Positions 45,999 through 55,353 are shown, counted from the first letter of the stretch. The stretch: 64,000 nt of DNA from an uncultured Blautia sp. (GCA_934394545.1 CAKRRG010000007.1:13755-77754); one strand, 5' to 3'. Numbers and translations: made by a program. Notes: a model not told the origin generated them from the sequence alone.

Positions 45999-47222
45999 TT
46001 ATGAACGATAATCTGCATTAATCTTTACATAATCATAGGTAAGGTCACAGCCCCAGGCTGTAGCTGCAGCATCACCCATTTTCACATCTGCAATAGCTGT
46101 AACTTCATCTTCAGACAGGATTCTGGTTGCTTCAGCTTCATCATATCCAGTGGAAACGCCATTTTCAATAATCTTTAATTTTCCTGCACGACTTTCAAAA
46201 TACAGGTCAACCTTCTCAGGATCAAACTGTACTCCTGAGTATCCCATTGCACATAAGATACGTCCCCAGTTTGCGTCATGGCCATAGATTGCCGCCTTTG
46301 TAAGAGATGAGGTTACCACTGATTTACTCAATGTAACTGCATCCTCTTTTGTCTTGGCTCCTACAATCTTTACTTCAAAAAGTGCTGTTGCACCCTCGCC
46401 GTCACCGGCAATTTTCTTGGAAAGGCAGGTATTGATGTAATTCAAAGCCTCCATGAATTTTTGGAAATCAGCGCTCTCTTCTGTGATTTCCGGATTGCCT
46501 GCCATACCGTTTGCAAGAAGCAAAACAGTGTCATTTGTTGATGTATCGCCATCGACAGAAACCATATTAAAGGTATCTTTAACATTTGCACTCAATGCTT
46601 TCTGGAGCATTTCTTTAGAAATTGCAGCATCTGTTGTAACAAAACCAAGCATAGTACACATATTAGGATGAATCATTCCGGAGCCCTTACACATACCACC
46701 AACAGTAACAGTTTTTCCACCAATTTCGATCTGTACAGCAACCTCTTTTTTTACGGTATCCGTAGTCATGATAGCCTTGGCAGCTTCTGTTCCGGCCTCT
46801 AAAGAACCGTCAAGTTTCGGAACCATGGCCTTTACACCATTTACAATTCTGTCAATGGGAATCTGCATTCCGATAACACCGGTAGACGCAACAAGCACAC
46901 TGTCTGCCGGGATTCCAAGTACCTCAGAAGCGGCATCTGCTGTTGCCTTGCAATATCCATATCCTTCCGCCCCGGTACATGCATTCGCAATACCGCTATT
47001 GCAAATCACAGCCTGGGCTGCAGGGTAATTATAAACTACATTCTGATCCCATTTAACCGGTGCCGCCTTCACCACATTTGTCGTAAAAGTACCAGCTGCC
47101 ACACAAGGAACCTCACTGTAAACCATTGCCATATCTGTACGGCCTTTATATTTGATTTCTGCTGCTGTTGCTGCTGCCTTAAAGCCCTTCGCAGCAGTAA
47201 CACCACCTGTAATAATATTCAT
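45999..47222 (-). CDS. argJ: Bifunctional glutamate N-acetyltransferase/ornithine acetyltransferase
   Basis: Transfers acetyl from N-acetylornithine to glutamate, closing the acetyl cycle. ArgJ cleaves itself before a Thr nucleophile. The site is recognisable as [16 protein letters not shown]: the Thr is T190, but the residue before it is Cys189 where Ala is usual. Other marks are [26 protein letters not shown] and [11 protein letters not shown]. Length 407. AGAGGAGAGG precedes the ATG. No argA or argE is in the window, consistent with the cyclic pathway. Confidence 0.95.
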   Translation of the reverse strand: MNIITGGVTAAKGFKAAATAAEIKYKGRTDMAMVYSEVPCVAAGTFTTNVVKAAPVKWDQNVVYNYPAAQAVICNSGIANACTGAEGYGYCKATADAASEVLGIPADSVLVASTGVIGMQIPIDRIVNGVKAMVPKLDGSLEAGTEAAKAIMTTDTVKKEVAVQIEIGGKTVTVGGMCKGSGMIHPNMCTMLGFVTTDAAISKEMLQKALSANVKDTFNMVSVDGDTSTNDTVLLLANGMAGNPEITEESADFQKFMEALNYINTCLSKKIAGDGEGATALFEVKIVGAKTKEDAVTLSKSVVTSSLTKAAIYGHDANWGRILCAMGYSGVQFDPEKVDLYFESRAGKLKIIENGVSTGYDEAEATRILSEDEVTAIADVKMGDAAATAWGCDLTYDYVKINADYRS

Positions 47223-47244
47223 AGTAACACCTCTCCTCTTCTAT

Positions 47245-48285
47245 TTACGGATACATAGGAACCTGCAATAATCCCTCTGCTTCATTGAAACCAAACATCA
47301 GGTTCATGTTCTGAACAGCCTGTCCTGCAGCACCCTTTACCAGGTTATCAATTGCTCCCATCATAATGATTCTATGCGTTCTTGGATCAATTTTAAAGTT
47401 AACATCTACATAGTTGCTTCCCTCAACCCATTTTGTCTGAGGACATACATCCTTATCCAGGACTCGCACAAACTGTTCCTTATCATAGCATGCATCGTAA
47501 GCTGCTTTTACCTCTTCATAGGTCACATCCTTAGTCAGAGAAGCGTATGCGGTAACCAGGATTCCCCTATTCATCGGCACAAGATGGGGAGTAAAATTGA
47601 TAGTCACTTCCTGTCCACAGGCATATCCTAATTGATCTTCAATTTCCGGTGTATGTCTATGTGTCGCAACACCATAAGCCTTGATATTTTCATTTACTTC
47701 ACAGTAAAGATTATCAACCTTGGCACCTCTTCCTGCACCTGTCGTTCCTGATTTTGCATCAATAATTATGGTATTTGGATCAATCATTCCAGCCTTTAAA
47801 AGTGGATAAATAGAGAGTGTGGAACAGGTAGGATAGCATCCCGGGTTTGCAATCAGACGCGCCTTTTTAATATCCTCACGGTTAATTTCGCAAAGTCCGT
47901 AAACCGCCTCATCAATAAACTGAGGGGATTTATGCTCGATTCCATACCATTTCTCGTATTTCTTCACATCTTTAATACGAAAGTCTGCACTTAAATCAAC
48001 CACCTTGGCTCTGGAAAGAATTCCTTCATTTACAAGAGAAGCACACAAGCCCTGAGGAGTTGCTGTGAAAATCACATCTACTTCATCTGCAAGTGCTTCC
48101 ATATTATCATCCATACATTTCGCATCCACCAACTTAAAAAAGTTCTGATAGATTCCTGCATATTTTTTATCAATATAGCTTCTGGAACCAAACCATGCCA
48201 CTTCTACATCTTTATGTCCAAGAAGAAGACGTACGATTTCGTTTCCTGCATAACCGGTCGCTCCGATAATTCCAGCTTTTATCAT
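47245..48285 (-). CDS. argC: N-acetyl-gamma-glutamyl-phosphate reductase
   Basis: NADPH-dependent reduction of acetylglutamyl phosphate to the semialdehyde. Nucleotide-binding start IKAGIIGATGYAGNE; catalytic Cys150 in NPGCYPTCS; substrate region KSGTTGAGRGAK and the catalytic-His area THRHTPEIEDQL. I use the ATG at 48285 because GGAGG lies eight bases upstream and the Rossmann strand then starts at residue 2; the ATG at 48300 has no site. First gene of argCJBD, transcribed from the ArgR-controlled promoter at 48341-48376. Confidence 0.95.
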   Translation of the reverse strand: MIKAGIIGATGYAGNEIVRLLLGHKDVEVAWFGSRSYIDKKYAGIYQNFFKLVDAKCMDDNMEALADEVDVIFTATPQGLCASLVNEGILSRAKVVDLSADFRIKDVKKYEKWYGIEHKSPQFIDEAVYGLCEINREDIKKARLIANPGCYPTCSTLSIYPLLKAGMIDPNTIIIDAKSGTTGAGRGAKVDNLYCEVNENIKAYGVATHRHTPEIEDQLGYACGQEVTINFTPHLVPMNRGILVTAYASLTKDVTYEEVKAAYDACYDKEQFVRVLDKDVCPQTKWVEGSNYVDVNFKIDPRTHRIIMMGAIDNLVKGAAGQAVQNMNLMFGFNEAEGLLQVPMYP

Positions 48286-48340
48286 TTTTATTTCCTCCAT
48301 GCCTCTTCCAATTGTTTATCCCCGGCCTCATCAGTCAAGA

Positions 48341-48376
48341 TGAATGGATTATACATCCATTTTGCATATTATGCAA
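48341..48376 (-). promoter_or_regulatory. argC promoter overlapped by ArgR-type boxes
   Basis: Minus strand: -35 TTGCAT (48371-48376), 17-base spacer, -10 TATAAT (48348-48353). TGCATATTATGCA (48363-48375), a perfect odd palindrome, covers the -35 and spacer. TGAATGGATTATACA (48341-48355) covers the -10. Both resemble ARG boxes, which fits repression by arginine-bound ArgR. Confidence 0.75.
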
Positions 48377-48483
48377 TAGTCTTTTTTCTTAATTTTTCTT
48401 CCTATCCGTTCTTTTTATGCAGTTTTTATCACATTCTTCTATTATAAGGCAAATTTTTATGCAAAGTTTTTCCAAATTTCCTA

Positions 48484-48570
48484 TTGCATATTTATAAATA
48501 ATGTTGTATATTATTCTCTGTAATTAGCGCGGCACTGGTATATCACGTTAATGCAGTGAATATTTATTCA
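48484..48570 (+). promoter_or_regulatory. argG promoter with ARG boxes
   Basis: TTGCAT (48484-48489), 17-base spacer, TATATT (48507-48512). TGCATATTTATAAA (48485-48498) overlaps the -35. A perfect 14-base ARG-box palindrome, TGAATATTTATTCA, lies at 48557-48570 in the early transcribed region. The remaining parts of the 344-base gap between argC and argG (48377-48483 and 48571-48629) are AT-rich and show nothing further. Confidence 0.75.
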
Positions 48571-48629
48571 AAAATCAGAATTATAACCCTATCTGTTTCA
48601 GAGGGATAAAAGAAAAGAGGTTAATATTT

Positions 48630-49865
48630 ATGAAAGAAAAAGTTGTACTTGCATATTCAGGTGGACTTGACACCACAGCACTGATTCCATGGCTGAAAGA
48701 AACCTTTGATTATGATGTTGTTTGTTGCTGTGTAAACTGTGGACAGGGAAATGAACTGGACGGTCTGGAAGAAAGAGCCAAGCTTTCCGGAGCTTCTAAA
48801 TTATATATCGAAGATATCGTAGATGATTTCTGTGACAATTATATTATGCCATGTGTGGAAGCAGGCGCTGTATACGAGCACAAATACCTTCTTGGTACTT
48901 CCATGGCCCGTCCTGCAATTGCTAAGAAGCTGGTTGAGATTGCAAGAAAAGAGAACGCAGTTGCAATCTGCCATGGTGCAACCGGTAAGGGAAATGACCA
49001 GATCCGTTTCGAGCTTGGAATCAAAGCACTTGCTCCGGATATTAAGATCATTGCTCCTTGGCGTATGACAGATGTTTGGACTATGCAGTCCCGTGAAGAC
49101 GAAATTGCATTCTGCCAGGCTCATGGAATCAACCTTCCATTTGATGCAAAGCACAGTTACAGCCGTGACCGTAACCTGTGGCATATCAGCCATGAGGGAC
49201 TTGAGCTTGAAGATCCTTCTCAGGCTCCTAACTATGACGATATGCTTGTTCTCAGTGTAACACCTGAGAAAGCTCCTGATAAAGCAACAGAAGTTACCAT
49301 GACATTTGAGGCAGGTGTTCCAAAAACCTTAAACGGAAAAGCAATGAAGGTTTCCGAAATCATCACAGAACTGAACAAGCTTGGCGGTGAGAACGGAATC
49401 GGAATCATTGATATTGTTGAGAACCGTGTTGTAGGCATGAAATCCCGTGGTGTTTATGAGACTCCTGGTGGAACCATCCTTATGGAAGCCCACGATCAGC
49501 TTGAGGAACTGATTCTTGACCGTGAAACACTGGAAACCAAGAAGAAGCTTGGCAGTCAGCTGGCACAGGTTGTTTACGAAGGAAAGTGGTTCACACCTCT
49601 TCGTGAGGCAATTCAGGCATTTGTAGAATCCACTCAGAAATATGTAACAGGTGAGGTTAAATTTAAACTCTACAAAGGCAATATCATCAAAGCCGGAACA
49701 ACCTCTCCATACAGTCTGTACAACGAATCTCTTGCATCCTTTACAACAGGTGATATGTATGATCACCACGATGCAGACGGATTTATCACTCTGTTTGGCC
49801 TCCCTCTGAAGGTTCGGGCAATGAAGCTGGCAGAAGTAGAAAGCCAGAAACAGACCAACAACTAA
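48630..49865 (+). CDS. argG: Argininosuccinate synthase
   Basis: ATP-dependent joining of citrulline and aspartate. PP-loop AYSGGLDTTALIPW at the N-terminus, VNCGQGNELDGLEERA, GTSMARPAIAKK, HGATGKGNDQIRFE, WHISHEGLELEDP and GVYETPGGTIL are all diagnostic. Length 411. AGAGGTTAATATTT precedes the ATG. It is divergent from argCJBD across a shared regulatory region; argH does not follow, as a terminator and an unrelated gene come next. Confidence 0.96.
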   Translation: MKEKVVLAYSGGLDTTALIPWLKETFDYDVVCCCVNCGQGNELDGLEERAKLSGASKLYIEDIVDDFCDNYIMPCVEAGAVYEHKYLLGTSMARPAIAKKLVEIARKENAVAICHGATGKGNDQIRFELGIKALAPDIKIIAPWRMTDVWTMQSREDEIAFCQAHGINLPFDAKHSYSRDRNLWHISHEGLELEDPSQAPNYDDMLVLSVTPEKAPDKATEVTMTFEAGVPKTLNGKAMKVSEIITELNKLGGENGIGIIDIVENRVVGMKSRGVYETPGGTILMEAHDQLEELILDRETLETKKKLGSQLAQVVYEGKWFTPLREAIQAFVESTQKYVTGEVKFKLYKGNIIKAGTTSPYSLYNESLASFTTGDMYDHHDADGFITLFGLPLKVRAMKLAEVESQKQTNN

Positions 49866-49888
49866 CCCCATAAAAAATAAAAAGCGTC

Positions 49889-49935
49889 AAAAAAATATCT
49901 CCGGGAGTTCCTATAAATCTCCCGGAGATATTTTT
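49889..49935. terminator. Bidirectional intrinsic terminator after argG
   Basis: AAATATCTCCGGGAG (49893-49907) pairs with CTCCCGGAGATATTT (49919-49933), a 15-bp perfect stem with flanking A and T runs. It serves argG and the converging AI-2E family gene. Confidence 0.92.
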
Positions 49936-49955
49936 CGTTTACTTTATGTGAATTT

Positions 49956-51116
49956 TCAGCTGAGTTTTATATGCTTTTTATCTAGTCTCTTGTACACCCA
50001 TTCCCGAAACAGTGCGTAAAGGACAGACACCAAAGGGATAAAAATCAGCATTCCCACGATTCCCATAAGATTACCACCTAAGGTTACCGCAACCAACACC
50101 CAGATTGCAGGCAGACCTACAGAATTTCCAACTACATGTGGATAGATCAGGTTTCCCTCTATCTGCTGCAAAACCAGGAATAATACAAGGAATGCGAACG
50201 CCTTCAGCGGACTTACCATAAGAATCAGGAAAAATCCCACCCAACATCCGATAATTCCTCCGAATACAGGAATCAGTGCCGTAAAACTGATCAGCACACC
50301 AATCAGCATTGCATATGGAAATCTTCCGATCGTCATACTTACAAAGAACATACTTCCCAGGATCACCGCTTCTATACATTGCCCTGTAATAAAGCTTGCA
50401 AATATCTTGCTTGCCAGCGTACACACATGTTCCAGATATTCCACTGTCTTCACTGGCAGGATTGCATAAGAGGCCTTTAGCACTTGTTTTCCCAGTTTCT
50501 CCTTCTGCAGAAGCACATAACAGGCAAAAACAAATCCAATAGCAAAATTCATGGTCATACTTACCAATCCCACAGTAACGTTGATCGTAGAGGACACCAG
50601 ATTATCAGCTCCATTCTTAAGGATGCTTCCAATAGAATCAATAATCTTCTGCGGCGCAATCTCAACAGAGGTGGCCCATTTCACGATTTCAGAATCACTC
50701 TGGAAGGTATCTGTCAGCCACTTCTGTACCAGCGGTATATCCTCTTCTATCTTTTTCACCACACTTACAAGCGTTCTGCCAATTTCCGGCGCCACAACCA
50801 GCACTACAACCAGAATTGCCAGAATTACCAGTACAATGGATATTATCAGACTTACCGGTCTTGCCATACGGTCAGCTGCTTTCCCAGCCTTTCCTTCTTT
50901 CTCTCTGGTCTTTCCAAAAAGATGACGCTCAATAAATGCCATAGGTACATTCAGTACGAAAGCCATTGCACTGCCAAGGACAAAAGGTAAAACCAGCCCC
51001 CACAGAATCCTCACATATTTCAGCACAACTCCCAGATTCTGCATTCCCACATACAAAAGCACTGCAAAAGCGATCAGCCACCTTATCTTCTTCAGGTTTT
51101 CTTTATTTAATTCCAC
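49956..51116 (-). CDS. AI-2E family (PerM/YtvI-like) membrane transporter
   Basis: 386 residues with about eight helices. The family core is visible: VVLVVAPEIGRTLVSVV, then the cytoplasmic helix pair, FITGQCIEAVILGSMFF, IGVLISFTALIPVFGGIIG and YPHVVGNSVGLPAIWVLVAVTLGG near the end. Starts at GTG with CAGGAG close upstream. Members export AI-2 or act as Na+/H+ antiporters; which applies cannot be read here. YtvI is sporulation-associated in B. subtilis. Monocistronic between two terminator-like regions. Confidence 0.88.
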   Translation of the reverse strand: MELNKENLKKIRWLIAFAVLLYVGMQNLGVVLKYVRILWGLVLPFVLGSAMAFVLNVPMAFIERHLFGKTREKEGKAGKAADRMARPVSLIISIVLVILAILVVVLVVAPEIGRTLVSVVKKIEEDIPLVQKWLTDTFQSDSEIVKWATSVEIAPQKIIDSIGSILKNGADNLVSSTINVTVGLVSMTMNFAIGFVFACYVLLQKEKLGKQVLKASYAILPVKTVEYLEHVCTLASKIFASFITGQCIEAVILGSMFFVSMTIGRFPYAMLIGVLISFTALIPVFGGIIGCWVGFFLILMVSPLKAFAFLVLFLVLQQIEGNLIYPHVVGNSVGLPAIWVLVAVTLGGNLMGIVGMLIFIPLVSVLYALFREWVYKRLDKKHIKLS

Positions 51117-51276
51117 GATTCTCCTGCCTCTTCCTTTCTGCTTTTTTCCAATTGTTCAAAATACTAGTTCTATCCATCTTACCATGAAATCCGCTTTTTG
51201 ACCAGTTATCCCTTTTCTTTTCCACACTCTTCTGTTAAAATAAAGCCCACATGCAAAAGGAGACCAACAACAAATC

Positions 51277-52716
51277 ATGTCCGTATTTTCAGATTTATTA
51301 ACTCACTATATTAAGGAAAAAGAGATTAAAATTTACACTCTGGCGGCAGCCTGTCAGATGGACCGATCTATGCTTTATCGAATCATCAGCGGAAAACGCA
51401 ATCCGCCCTCCCAGGAAGTTTTTTACAGACTGGCAGAGCAGCTTCAGCTTGCGCCTGCAGAATTCGAGAAGCTAAAGGATGCCTACGATCTTACCAGGCT
51501 TGGAGCCTCCGTTTATTACAGGAGAAAAAGTGTGGAGGATTTTTTCACCCATTTTCCCAGCCATATAACTTCAGAAAATATCCGGTTTCAATTTCACAGG
51601 GCCACGTTTTCTCCGAAGCTTCCCTCTGATGAAACTGCCTGTATCCCCTTTTTTTCACGAACGGAAATGGAATATTATATGCATAGCATTCTCCTTCTGG
51701 AGGCAGCCAGAGAGAACGGAACTGTCCAGATTCTTCTCCAGCCGGACTGCCCCTTTCTTTTCAGTACGCTTTCCAGCCTTCGTATTAAGGAAGCCCTTAC
51801 CGTTGAGCATCTGATTTGTTTTAGCAAAACCGGACAGGTCAACACCCAGCGTCAGCTTTACAATCTGAATTGTCTGGAAACTATGCTGCCCCTTTTCTTC
51901 ACCAATATAGACTACCGCCCTTACTATTTCTATGATGATGTGACAGCGCATTACCAGAATTTTAACCTTTTCCCCTGTATGCTGCTCACTTCGAAATATG
52001 CCCTTGTCTGTACGGCTGATTATCAGAAGGGATTTCTTTACAAAGGAGTCAGTCATCTGCGTTTGCTTCAGGAACTGTACTTTTCCTATCAGCAGATTTG
52101 CAAGCCCTTGTTCCATATCATGAACTATCTTCCCATGGATGGCTCCCTGCAACAGATGTATCAAACCGCTCCCTCCTATGTGCTTCAGCCGGAAGCCTGC
52201 ATAACGCCTATGATTGATAATGTGCTGCTGGAAAAAGTTATTGACCCTCAGCTTCCTGAACGTGAAATGTTTATCACCCAAGCCACTGCTCTTCTTGCAC
52301 AGAACCGCAGTATTCTTTCCCATAAAAAAGCCACCATTTATTTCACCATTTCAGGCTTACGGCAATTTATGAGCACCGGACAAATCCAGGAAATTCCAAA
52401 AGAGTTATACCGCCCGCTCACCCTGGCCGAACGAAAGCAACTGATCAACAGCATGCTTTCTTATTGTGAAAAAGGAATTTACAGACTTTTAAAACATCCA
52501 CTTAACCAGCTTACAGAAAATCTTCATCTGGTTGTGAACCGTACCATGGGCTATCTGCTTTTTCAGGATATCCACGGACACATTCTCTGTTTCACCTTTA
52601 ACGAACCCAGTCTTCTGGAGGCATTTCTGGATTATATGGAAAATCTGGAAAATGGTTATCTCTACTCCTGCGAGGACGCGGCACGGATGGTGCAGGAGTT
52701 GATTGACGAATATTAA
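51277..52716 (+). CDS. XRE-family regulator with a large uncharacterised C-terminal domain
   Basis: Residues about 8-62 form an XRE helix-turn-helix (YTLAAACQMDRSMLYRIISG, then PSQEVFYRLAEQLQL). The remaining ~400 residues match no family I recognise: mixed alpha/beta, Cys and aromatic rich, with segments like SALVCTADYQKGFLYKG-type hydrophobic strands and a C-terminal EDAARMVQELIDEY helix. Perhaps a ligand-sensing or protein-contact domain. GGAGA lies 13-14 bases before the ATG, a long spacing. No obvious partner gene adjoins: an AI-2E family gene diverges on one side and ilvB lies on the other. Regulated targets unknown. Confidence 0.75.
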   Translation: MSVFSDLLTHYIKEKEIKIYTLAAACQMDRSMLYRIISGKRNPPSQEVFYRLAEQLQLAPAEFEKLKDAYDLTRLGASVYYRRKSVEDFFTHFPSHITSENIRFQFHRATFSPKLPSDETACIPFFSRTEMEYYMHSILLLEAARENGTVQILLQPDCPFLFSTLSSLRIKEALTVEHLICFSKTGQVNTQRQLYNLNCLETMLPLFFTNIDYRPYYFYDDVTAHYQNFNLFPCMLLTSKYALVCTADYQKGFLYKGVSHLRLLQELYFSYQQICKPLFHIMNYLPMDGSLQQMYQTAPSYVLQPEACITPMIDNVLLEKVIDPQLPEREMFITQATALLAQNRSILSHKKATIYFTISGLRQFMSTGQIQEIPKELYRPLTLAERKQLINSMLSYCEKGIYRLLKHPLNQLTENLHLVVNRTMGYLLFQDIHGHILCFTFNEPSLLEAFLDYMENLENGYLYSCEDAARMVQELIDEY

Positions 52717-52739
52717 TTTACTGGCAAATATAAAAAACA

Positions 52740-52779
52740 CCACCAGACAGGAACTGCGGGATTCGCATCCTGTCGGTGG
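52740..52779 (-). terminator. Hairpin with T run on the minus strand
   Basis: CCACC(a)GACAGGA pairs with TCCTGTCGGTGG, 12 bp with one bulged A. The T6 run follows only on the minus strand, so it would stop transcripts coming leftward from the ilvB side. No minus-strand gene is seen there. Between this and the ilvB promoter (52780-52964) I see nothing else. Confidence 0.5.
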
Positions 52780-52964
52780 CATTCTATGCAGAATTATCAA
52801 AATTCCTCCCAAATATTGCACTGCTTCTTCCGTTCATGGAATACACTTTAATTATAAAGTATTTTGTTTTTCTTTCAACTGTGGACAATTTTGTGGACAC
52901 ATTTTTCCCTTTTTCTGAACACCTGTGTTTTTCCTCTGCCAGCCACAAATTTTTCTTCCCTTTG

Positions 52965-52993
52965 TTGACACTTCTCTGCGTTAACGTTATAAT
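52965..52993 (+). promoter_or_regulatory. Consensus promoter for ilvBN
   Basis: TTGACA (52965-52970), 17-base spacer, TATAAT (52988-52993): a perfect match to both boxes. Transcription should begin near 53000. Confidence 0.9.
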
Positions 52994-53012
52994 ACAGATT
53001 AAATATCCTTTC

Positions 53013-53070
53013 CTCTGAGTCTATGAGGCTTGGGGATTTTTTTATAATTATACTGTTGGTTTTCACCGAC
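53013..53070 (+). promoter_or_regulatory. ilvB leader: attenuator-like hairpin and second stem
   Basis: A G-U-rich 9-bp stem (53013-53021 with 53027-53035, loop TATGA) is followed by T7, the form of an intrinsic terminator, starting only about 13 bases after the expected transcription start. A second stem, GTTGGT/ACCGAC with a TTTC loop (53055-53070), precedes the AAAGGAGG ribosome site. No T-box specifier structure fits in this 95-base leader. Confidence 0.55.
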
Positions 53071-53094
53071 TAAAAAAGGAGGTAGCTTCATTAA

Positions 53095-54813
53095 ATGAAA
53101 CAGATATCAGGCAATAAGCTGCTGGTAAAAGCACTGAAAGAAGAAGGTGTGGAGTACATTTTCGGCTATCCCGGAGCATGTACCATTGATATCAGCGATG
53201 AATTATATAAGCAGGATGACATTACCGTAATCCTCCCCCGTCATGAGCAGGCTCTGGTTCATGCAGCCGATGCTTACGCCCGCACCACAGGAAAGGTCGG
53301 TGTATGTCTTGTTACAAGCGGTCCCGGTGCCACCAATCTGGTCACAGGTCTTGCTACAGCGAACTACGACAGTGTTCCTCTTGTATGCTTCACCGGTCAG
53401 GTAGCACGTCATCTCATTGGAAATGATGCCTTCCAGGAGGTCGATATTGTAGGCATCACCCGCAGCATCACAAAGTATGGCGTCACTGTACGCAACCGTG
53501 AGGATCTTGGACGCATCATTAAGGAAGCCTTTTATATTGCACGTACCGGCCGCCCGGGACCGGTTCTGATCGACCTTCCGAAGGACGTTATGGCAGAGCT
53601 TGGCAGCCCGGAATATCCCAAGAACGTGAATATCCGTGGCTACAAGCCCAATACCGGTGTACACATCGGTCAGCTGAAGCGTGCTATTAAGACCCTTTCC
53701 AAGGCGAAGAAACCTCTTTTTCTTGCAGGAGGCGGAATCAATATCTCCCGCGCCAATGAGGTCTTCCAGAAAATTGTAGAAAAAACAGGAGTTCCGGTTG
53801 TAACTACCATTATGGGAAGAGGTGCTATTCCTACCAATCACCCGCTTTTTATTGGAAATCTTGGCATGCACGGCGCATATGCAGCGAATATGGCAGTAAG
53901 CAACTGTGATGTTCTTTTTTCCATCGGTACACGTTTTAATGACCGAATCACAGGAAAGCTTCACGAGTTTGCCCCCAATGCCCAGATCATTCATATTGAC
54001 ATTGACACCGCTTCTATTTCCCGTAATATCCAGGTAGACATTCCTATCGTTGCGGATGCCAAAGAGGCCATTACCAAAATGTCCGAGTATGTAGATGACT
54101 ACACCAACAAAAAATGGATAGCGGAAATCAACAGCTGGAAGCAGGAACACCCCCTTGCCATGCGTCCCAACGACCGGTTAAGTCCAGTTGATATTATCAA
54201 TGAGATCAACCGTCAGTTTGAAGAAGCCATTATTGTCACAGATGTGGGACAGCATCAGATGCTGGTTTCCCAGTACGCCGAAATCACATCCGGCAAGCAG
54301 CTGATCATGTCCGGTGGACTTGGCACTATGGGCTACGGTTTCCCAGGCGGCGTAGGCGCCAAGATTGGCAATCCTGATAAACCGGTTATCGTCATCTCTG
54401 GTGATGGCGGCATGCAAATGAATATCCAGGAATTTGCCACAGCTGTCCTGGAAGAACTTCCGCTGATCCTTTGTGTATTTAACAATGAATATCTTGGTAT
54501 GGTCCGTCAGTGGCAGAAGCTTTTCTACGGCAAGCGCTACAGCATGACCAACCTTCGTTCCGGCGCACTTTCCCGCCGCACAAATGGAGAAGAATATCCG
54601 AAATATACGCCAGACTTTGTAAAGCTGGCAGAGAGCTACGGTGCAAAGGGCATTCGTGTTTTCAATAAAAACGAAGTAGCTGCTGCATTTGAAGAAGCAA
54701 GGAAAAACACCAAGGTTCCTACCCTGATCGAGTTTATTATCGACCCTGAGGAAATGGTTTACCCTATGGTAAAGCCAGGTGGAACACTGGAAGATCTGAT
54801 CATGGATTGTTAA
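53095..54813 (+). CDS. ilvB: Acetolactate synthase large subunit
   Basis: TPP- and FAD-dependent first step of valine, leucine and (with 2-ketobutyrate) isoleucine synthesis. YIFGYPGACTIDISDEL and the catalytic Glu in ILPRHEQALVHAADAYAR open the chain; the Rossmann-like central domain holds FLAGGGINIS; the TPP/Mg motif is VISGDGGMQMNIQE ending LILCVFNN. The biosynthetic, FAD-type length (572) and the adjacent small subunit exclude the catabolic AlsS. AGGAGG stands 12 bases before the ATG. ilvC and ilvD do not follow. Confidence 0.96.
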   Translation: MKQISGNKLLVKALKEEGVEYIFGYPGACTIDISDELYKQDDITVILPRHEQALVHAADAYARTTGKVGVCLVTSGPGATNLVTGLATANYDSVPLVCFTGQVARHLIGNDAFQEVDIVGITRSITKYGVTVRNREDLGRIIKEAFYIARTGRPGPVLIDLPKDVMAELGSPEYPKNVNIRGYKPNTGVHIGQLKRAIKTLSKAKKPLFLAGGGINISRANEVFQKIVEKTGVPVVTTIMGRGAIPTNHPLFIGNLGMHGAYAANMAVSNCDVLFSIGTRFNDRITGKLHEFAPNAQIIHIDIDTASISRNIQVDIPIVADAKEAITKMSEYVDDYTNKKWIAEINSWKQEHPLAMRPNDRLSPVDIINEINRQFEEAIIVTDVGQHQMLVSQYAEITSGKQLIMSGGLGTMGYGFPGGVGAKIGNPDKPVIVISGDGGMQMNIQEFATAVLEELPLILCVFNNEYLGMVRQWQKLFYGKRYSMTNLRSGALSRRTNGEEYPKYTPDFVKLAESYGAKGIRVFNKNEVAAAFEEARKNTKVPTLIEFIIDPEEMVYPMVKPGGTLEDLIMDC

Positions 54814-54840
54814 TTTTTAGAAATTCAGGAGGTTTATCCT

Positions 54841-55353
54841 ATGGCAGATAAAGGCATGAAAAAAAGATGGATTTCTCTTTATGTTGAGAACCAGGTAGGT
54901 GTTCTGTCCAAGATTTCCGGACTATTTTCCGGCAAATGCTACAATCTTGACAGCCTTACCGTTGGTACTACAGAGGATCCTACCGTCTCCCGAATGACCA
55001 TTGCCACAGTAAGCGACGATGAGACATTCGCTCAGATCAAGAAACAATTGAACCGTATGGTAGAGGTAATTAAGGTCATCGACTTCACCAACACTTTTGT
55101 CCGTATGAAGGAAATCCTTTATATTAAAGTTTTCAATTGTTCTTCTGAAGATAAGGTAGAACTGTTCCAGATTGCGGAGACCTTCAAAGCCAGAGTCATT
55201 GACTACGGCAAGGACAGCCTGCTTCTGGAGTTTGTACAGACTGCGACTAAGAATGACGCAGTTGTGAAACTGATAAAGGAAGAATTCGGCCGCATCGAAG
55301 TTGTCCGCGGCGGAAGTGTAGGAATCGAATCCATTAGTATGATGGAACGCTAA
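54841..55353 (+). CDS. ilvN: Acetolactate synthase regulatory small subunit
   Basis: Activates the large subunit and confers valine feedback. The N-terminal ACT domain (WISLYVENQVGVLSKISGLF, RGYN-equivalent GKCYNLDSLTVG, TEDPTVSRMTI) is followed by the C-terminal small-subunit domain (EILYIKVFNCS, VIDYGKDSLLLEF). 170 residues is the common long form (IlvH-like). AGGAGG lies seven bases before the ATG and the gene follows ilvB by 27 bases. The pair ends at the terminator at 55359-55386. Confidence 0.94.
   Translation: MADKGMKKRWISLYVENQVGVLSKISGLFSGKCYNLDSLTVGTTEDPTVSRMTIATVSDDETFAQIKKQLNRMVEVIKVIDFTNTFVRMKEILYIKVFNCSSEDKVELFQIAETFKARVIDYGKDSLLLEFVQTATKNDAVVKLIKEEFGRIEVVRGGSVGIESISMMER

Noticed and set aside
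52875..53066. 63-codon minus-strand frame in the ilvB upstream region
   Set aside because: It spans the ilvB promoter, lacks a ribosome site and has no similarity I recognise.
53000..53094. T-box riboswitch upstream of ilvB
   Set aside because: The leader is under 100 bases and has no T-box bulge sequence or specifier loop.
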